Source: Sphingomonadaceae bacterium (GTDB taxonomy: Bacteria; Pseudomonadota; Alphaproteobacteria; Sphingomonadales; Sphingomonadaceae). From it: a DNA stretch of 9,606 bases. Of this stretch, positions 6,388-9,606 are shown one piece after another (position 1 is the first letter of the stretch; every line of letters begins with the position of its first letter). The DNA is taken from contig CANFIV010000027.1 in NCBI GenBank assembly GCA_947446935.1, forward strand, positions 1-9,606. Reading direction: 5' to 3'. The notes under the pieces were generated by a model. The model had not been told where the DNA came from and searched no databases. It was given only the letters and a program-made list of their open reading frames with translations. Position numbers and translations under genes: made by a program.

Positions 6388-7356
6388 ATGCCCGATACAA
6401 CCACCACAACGCCTCCTGCGCACTATGTCCGGCCCGATGTGAAGGGCTTTCTGGACTTTCTGGCTATGGCTGGCGGGCCAACAATGTCGGAAATGGGCGC
6501 GGAAGGTGCTCGGGCGAGCTATCTGCAGATGAGCGAGTTGGCCGAACTGCCGCCCCGTGATCTGGCAGTGATCAAGGATATCACCTGCCCCGGCCCGGCG
6601 GGAGAAATTCCTCTGCGCTTCTACGATGCCCGCGAGACGCGCGAGCCGGGCCCGGCGGTGATGTTCTATCACGGGGGAGGCTTCGTGATCGGCGATCTCG
6701 ACAGCCACCATGCGCTGTGCACCGAGATCGCTGCCGAGCTCGATATGCCGGTGATCGCGGTTCACTACCGCCTTGCACCTGAACACGTCTTTCCCGCTGC
6801 TCCAGACGACTGCGAAGCGGCGTCGCGGTGGGTCGCAGGGAGCCCCGAAGCGCTCGGCCGCACGATTACAGGCCTGATCCCGATGGGCGATTCGGCGGGC
6901 GGAAACCTTGCCATCGTAGTCACACAAGCTCTCTCCGATACCCCGGCAGCAGTGCCGGTCGTACTGCAGGTGCCGATCTACCCACTGAGTGATGACAAGC
7001 CCGATCACCCATCGTTCCTTGACTTTGCCGACGGCTTCCTGCTCACCGCCGAGACAATGGCTTGGTTCGCCAATGCCTATCAGGCGGTGCTGGGCCATAA
7101 GCGGGCCTACCCGATCTATGGCGATCATGCGGCGACTCCGCCAACCGTGCTCGTGACCGCCAGCCTCGACCCCATCCGCGACAGCGGCCGGGTCTATGGT
7201 GCGGAACTGGTTAAGGCTGGTGTCGAGACCGTGTTCCTTGAAATGAAGGGCTCGATCCACGGCTTCACCCAGGTGCGCAAGGCCATCCCAAGCGCGCAAA
7301 CCGATCTGCATTCGATCTTTGCCGCAATGCGACTATTGTTGGAACGAACCCGATGA
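6388..7356 (+). CDS. Alpha/beta hydrolase of the hormone-sensitive-lipase (esterase/lipase) family
   Basis: A 322-residue, probably cytoplasmic carboxylic-ester hydrolase; no signal peptide is visible. The oxyanion-hole motif HGGG is at 95-98, followed by YRLAPEHVFPAAPDD (127-141), a hallmark of the HSL (family IV) esterases. The nucleophile is S169 in GDSAGG (167-172). The acid is D261 in DPIRD and the base is H291 in HGF. The whole catalytic triad is therefore present and length is normal. Family members hydrolyse short- to medium-chain esters; the natural substrate is unknown. A start at 6388 is preferred because GAGGA lies five bases upstream; starting at 6376 would add four residues. Its stop overlaps the rppH start (ATGA), so the two are very likely cotranscribed and translationally coupled. 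The opposite strand carries a long open frame that I take as a shadow of this gene. Confidence 0.92.
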   Translation: MPDTTTTTPPAHYVRPDVKGFLDFLAMAGGPTMSEMGAEGARASYLQMSELAELPPRDLAVIKDITCPGPAGEIPLRFYDARETREPGPAVMFYHGGGFVIGDLDSHHALCTEIAAELDMPVIAVHYRLAPEHVFPAAPDDCEAASRWVAGSPEALGRTITGLIPMGDSAGGNLAIVVTQALSDTPAAVPVVLQVPIYPLSDDKPDHPSFLDFADGFLLTAETMAWFANAYQAVLGHKRAYPIYGDHAATPPTVLVTASLDPIRDSGRVYGAELVKAGVETVFLEMKGSIHGFTQVRKAIPSAQTDLHSIFAAMRLLLERTR

Positions 7357-7853
7357 GTGATGATTTCGCCGGACTTCCCTATCGCCCCTGCGTGGGGGTG
7401 ATGCTTGTCAATGCGCAAGGCCGCGTGTTCGTTGGCAAGCGCATCGACAATGGATCGGTGGGCAAGCAGGAGGGCGATGCCTGGCAGATGCCACAAGGCG
7501 GAATTGACGAGGGGGAGGAACTACACCCTGCCGCCTTGCGCGAGCTTTATGAGGAGACGGGGATCGCCGCAGACCTCGTCACGATCATCGCCGAGAGCCG
7601 GGAGGAGCATTTCTATGATCTTCCGGCCGAGTTGCTTGGCAAGCTCTGGCGTGGGCGCTTTCGCGGTCAGCGCCAGCGCTGGCTGCTGTTGCGCTTCAAC
7701 GGGGATGATACCCACGTAAACCTCGATGCGCACGAGCATCCCGAATTTCTTGAATGGAAATGGGTCGAGCCAGAGGTGCTGCCCGACCTGATCGTGCCGT
7801 TCAAGAAGCGTGTTTATCGCCAAGTCGTCGAGGAATTCCGAGACCTTATCTGA
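7353..7853 (+). CDS. rppH: RNA pyrophosphohydrolase (Nudix family)
   Basis: A 166-residue Nudix enzyme of the RppH/NudH/IalA type. Family members remove pyrophosphate from the 5' triphosphate of mRNAs, starting RNase E-dependent decay, and some cleave dinucleoside polyphosphates. The N-terminus YRPCVGVMLVN (10-20) and WQMPQGGIDEGE (44-55) are hallmarks of this subgroup. The Nudix box GX5EX7REUXEEXGU spans G49-I71 with E55, R63, E64, E67 and E68 all present. The tail has EFLEWKWV and LIVPFKKRVYRQVVEEF, typical of alphaproteobacterial homologues. The ATG overlaps the TGA of the hydrolase gene by four bases, and its own ribosome binding site is weak (GGAA nine bases upstream), so translation probably depends on coupling. 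Only 24 bases separate its stop from that of the converging TPR gene; I see no clear terminator in that gap. Confidence 0.95.
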   Translation: MSDDFAGLPYRPCVGVMLVNAQGRVFVGKRIDNGSVGKQEGDAWQMPQGGIDEGEELHPAALRELYEETGIAADLVTIIAESREEHFYDLPAELLGKLWRGRFRGQRQRWLLLRFNGDDTHVNLDAHEHPEFLEWKWVEPEVLPDLIVPFKKRVYRQVVEEFRDLI

Positions 7854-7877
7854 TCTTGTGCGCCCGCCTTGAGGCCG

Positions 7878-8384
7878 TCAGTTGGACTCGACTTCCGGCT
7901 GCGGCTTCACCGCATCGGCAGACACCACCTTGGCAATCGGGCCTTTGGCGATCACGCCCGCGAGTTGCTCTGTTTCGGGGCAAGTCCGGCCACATAGACC
8001 CTCAAGCCGCGTGAGGTTGCCCTTGGCTTTGTCGAGCGCACCCTTTTCGGCCATCGCCCCACCCTCACCCGAAAGCGCAGCGAGGTTGTTGGGATCGCGG
8101 ACAAGCGCTTCACGGTAATAGTGGATAGCCTTGCCCTGCAGCCCGGCACCACGCGCGGCATCGCCAAGCGCCAGATAGGTATTGGGATTGCCGGGATCGA
8201 CTGCCAGCGCCGCTTCAAAGCTGTCGGTTGCGGCGTCAATGTCACCGCGGGCAAGCAGACCGCGACCAACATCGATAAGCGAGCGAGCGCGCGGATCGGT
8301 CACATCGCCCACGCGAGCGGAACTTGCACTCCCGGTAACGGCGGCGAGCAAAGACAAGGCAAGCGCGGCAGGCATATAACGCAT
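7878..8384 (-). CDS. Small exported tetratricopeptide-repeat protein
   Basis: A 168-residue protein with a signal peptide (MRYMPAALALSLLAAVTGSA, cleavage likely after A20 or A23), so probably periplasmic. Residues about 35-67 and 68-101 form two clear TPR units (DAATDSFEAALAVDPGNPNTY, then KAIHYYREALVRDPNNLAAL). A weaker third covers about 102-130. TPRs bind protein partners; the partner is unknown. The C-terminal part carries CGRTC (C131, C135), a close cysteine pair that could form a disulphide in the periplasm or bind a ligand. The ATG at 8384 is chosen because AGGGAG lies six bases upstream and it places the signal peptide at the very start; an in-frame start at 8453 would add 23 residues before the signal peptide. 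It follows the rsmB-like gene by 65 bases on the same strand and is probably cotranscribed. No recognised gene name. Confidence 0.85.
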   Translation of the reverse strand: MRYMPAALALSLLAAVTGSASSARVGDVTDPRARSLIDVGRGLLARGDIDAATDSFEAALAVDPGNPNTYLALGDAARGAGLQGKAIHYYREALVRDPNNLAALSGEGGAMAEKGALDKAKGNLTRLEGLCGRTCPETEQLAGVIAKGPIAKVVSADAVKPQPEVESN

Positions 8385-8390
8385 CAACAA

Positions 8391-8396
8391 CTCCCT
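8391..8396 (-). promoter_or_regulatory. Ribosome binding site deciding the TPR protein start
   Basis: AGGGAG on the minus strand, six bases before the ATG at 8384. It settles the start directly at the signal peptide. Confidence 0.7.
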
Positions 8397-8449
8397 GAGC
8401 CGACCTTCCGGCGCGAGCGATCCCCCGGGTTTCATATCAGCGATTCGTA

Positions 8450-9606
8450 TCACAGCCGGTTAAGCGTTGCGAAGAAAAAGCCATCAGTGCCGTCATGCCA
8501 AGGGGTCAACCGGATGCCGGGCCCGCGTGCCGTTCCCGCGCCCACTGATTGATCGGCTGCGCGCCACCCGCTGAACTCGGCCAGGAACGCCTGAATCACA
8601 TCCACACCCTCTGCATCGAGCAGCGAGCAGACCACATACGTGAGCCGCCCGCCCGGCCGGACCAGTGCCGCGCCGAGCCGCAACACCGAAGCCTGCGCGC
8701 GGGCATAGCGGCCCAGTGCCTGCGGTGTGAGGCGCCAGCGCGCTTCAGGATTGCGGCGCCATGTACCCGTGCCTGAACAAGGCGCATCAACCAGCACCGC
8801 GTCAGCAAGCCCCTGCCAGTCAGCCAGCCCCTCGGCCTCGCGACCCGGATCGAGCAGCCGCGTCTCCGCCAACGCTCCGGCGCGTGCAGCGCGCTGGGGC
8901 AGGCGGGAAAGCCGCGACCGGTCGATATCGCAGGCCAGCAGCCGCCCCTGATTTGCCATCGCCGCGGCCAGCGCCAGCGTCTTGCCGCCGCCGCCAGCGC
9001 ACAGATCGACGACCGCCTCGCCCGGCTGCACACCGAGCGCAACGCAGGCAAGCTGGCTGCCCGTGTCCTGCACCTCGAAAAGGCCCTGATCGAACTCAGG
9101 CCAGCTCTCTGCCGGGGTTCCTCCGGGCAAGCGCAAGGCATCGGGGGCTTGTGTGGGCTCCGCCGAGACGGGAAGCAGCGCCATAAGCGCTTCGCGCGGG
9201 GTCTTGAGCCGATTGGCGCGCAAATCGAGCGGCGCGCGGCCGAGCATAGCGGCACCGGCCTCCGCGTCGACACCGGAGGAGGCCAGTTGTCGTTCCAGCC
9301 ATGCGGGGGCAATTCCTGCGGCAGCGACGGGCTCGCTGCCCAGCGCAACCGCGGGTCCATAGTTCGACCCATCAAACAGGGCCGCCAGCACGGGATCATC
9401 TGCGGCAAGCCGAAGCATCGCTGCGCGTCCGCTCACCGGCACCTCTCCACACGTGCGGATCGCCTGCCAGACCAGTTCGCGTATTGCGCGCCGATCCTTG
9501 GAGCCGATGAAGCGCCTGGTCTTTAGCCATTCGGCGGTGATCCGGTCGGCCGACGCACCTTCCCGGCGCGCCGCCGCGATCACTGCATCCAGCACATCGA
9601 TCGCCG
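8450..9606 (-). CDS. rsmB: RsmB/NOP-type rRNA (cytosine-C5) methyltransferase, 5' end outside window
   Basis: A SAM-dependent RNA methyltransferase of the RsmB/NOL1/NOP2 family. The E. coli homologue makes m5C967 in 16S rRNA. Numbering from the GTG at 9595, the RNA-binding/PUA-like N-terminal part occupies about 1-165. The Rossmann methyltransferase follows: VVDLCAGGGGKT (195-206, SAM motif I), LACDID (220-225), VLVDAPCSGTGTWRRNP (267-283, motif IV with C273) and TYVVCSLLDAEG (319-330, motif VI with the likely catalytic C323). It ends with DGFFFATLNRL, the usual family tail. The frame stays open to the right edge (AIDV precedes the GTG), so the true start is probably outside; the GTG at 9595 has no visible ribosome binding site. 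There is no room for a NusB-like N-terminal domain unless it lies outside the window. The stop is 65 bases from the TPR gene start. The exact target base is inferred by homology only. Confidence 0.9.
   Translation of the reverse strand, partial: AIDVLDAVIAAARREGASADRITAEWLKTRRFIGSKDRRAIRELVWQAIRTCGEVPVSGRAAMLRLAADDPVLAALFDGSNYGPAVALGSEPVAAAGIAPAWLERQLASSGVDAEAGAAMLGRAPLDLRANRLKTPREALMALLPVSAEPTQAPDALRLPGGTPAESWPEFDQGLFEVQDTGSQLACVALGVQPGEAVVDLCAGGGGKTLALAAAMANQGRLLACDIDRSRLSRLPQRAARAGALAETRLLDPGREAEGLADWQGLADAVLVDAPCSGTGTWRRNPEARWRLTPQALGRYARAQASVLRLGAALVRPGGRLTYVVCSLLDAEGVDVIQAFLAEFSGWRAADQSVGAGTARGPGIRLTPWHDGTDGFFFATLNRL

Noticed and set aside
6235..7311. Long open frame (358 codons) on the minus strand opposite the alpha/beta hydrolase
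   Set aside because: The plus-strand gene has a complete HGGG/Ser/Asp/His catalytic set; the minus frame has no recognisable motif.
7854..7877. Possible bidirectional terminator between the converging rppH and TPR genes
   Set aside because: Only a 3-base stem (GCC/GGC around TTGA) is visible and there is no T-run on either strand. Not enough to call a terminator.
9593..9595. GTG as the start of the RsmB-like gene
   Set aside because: The frame remains open to the right edge with family-like residues before it and no ribosome binding site, so the true start is probably outside the window.

Overview
The window is a GC-rich, gene-dense piece of a bacterial chromosome. Its gene content and protein style fit an alphaproteobacterium, most likely of the Sphingomonadales (Sphingomonas, Novosphingobium or Erythrobacter type). 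The clues are a NudH/RppH-type Nudix enzyme, an RsmB-like rRNA methyltransferase, a two-subunit 2-oxoglutarate:ferredoxin oxidoreductase with a fused gamma-alpha chain, and a photolyase next to a cyclopropane-fatty-acid-synthase-like methyltransferase. The taxonomic call is inference from protein resemblance; there is no rRNA or other marker here. I see no transposase, integrase, CRISPR array, tRNA or prophage gene.

Left arm (1 to about 6150, all minus strand, read right to left): korA, korB, a YdjM-like membrane-bound predicted metal-dependent hydrolase, a class I photolyase (phr) and a Cfa-type methyltransferase that runs off the left edge. The gaps are 12, 12, 57 and 56 bases, so one transcript starting upstream of korA is plausible. 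KorA and KorB together form the enzyme that oxidatively decarboxylates 2-oxoglutarate with ferredoxin as electron acceptor. Photolyase and Cfa fit a light or oxidative-damage response (DNA repair plus membrane lipid modification).

Centre (6149 to 6387): a 239-base divergent intergenic region. It holds a perfect 11-base inverted repeat with a 30-base spacer and a small hairpin just upstream of korA. It probably carries the promoters of both directions, but no convincing -35/-10 pair is visible.

Right arm: an HSL-type alpha/beta hydrolase and rppH form a two-gene plus-strand unit overlapping by 4 bases (ATGA). Converging on it from the right edge are an rsmB-like rRNA m5C methyltransferase, whose start lies beyond the window, and a small exported TPR protein.

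The window is mostly ordinary core and near-core genome; I found no candidate for a wholly new system. The points most worth a second look are the apparent CTG initiation codon of the YdjM-like gene, the spaced inverted repeat in the divergent promoter region, and the phr-cfa pairing downstream of korAB.
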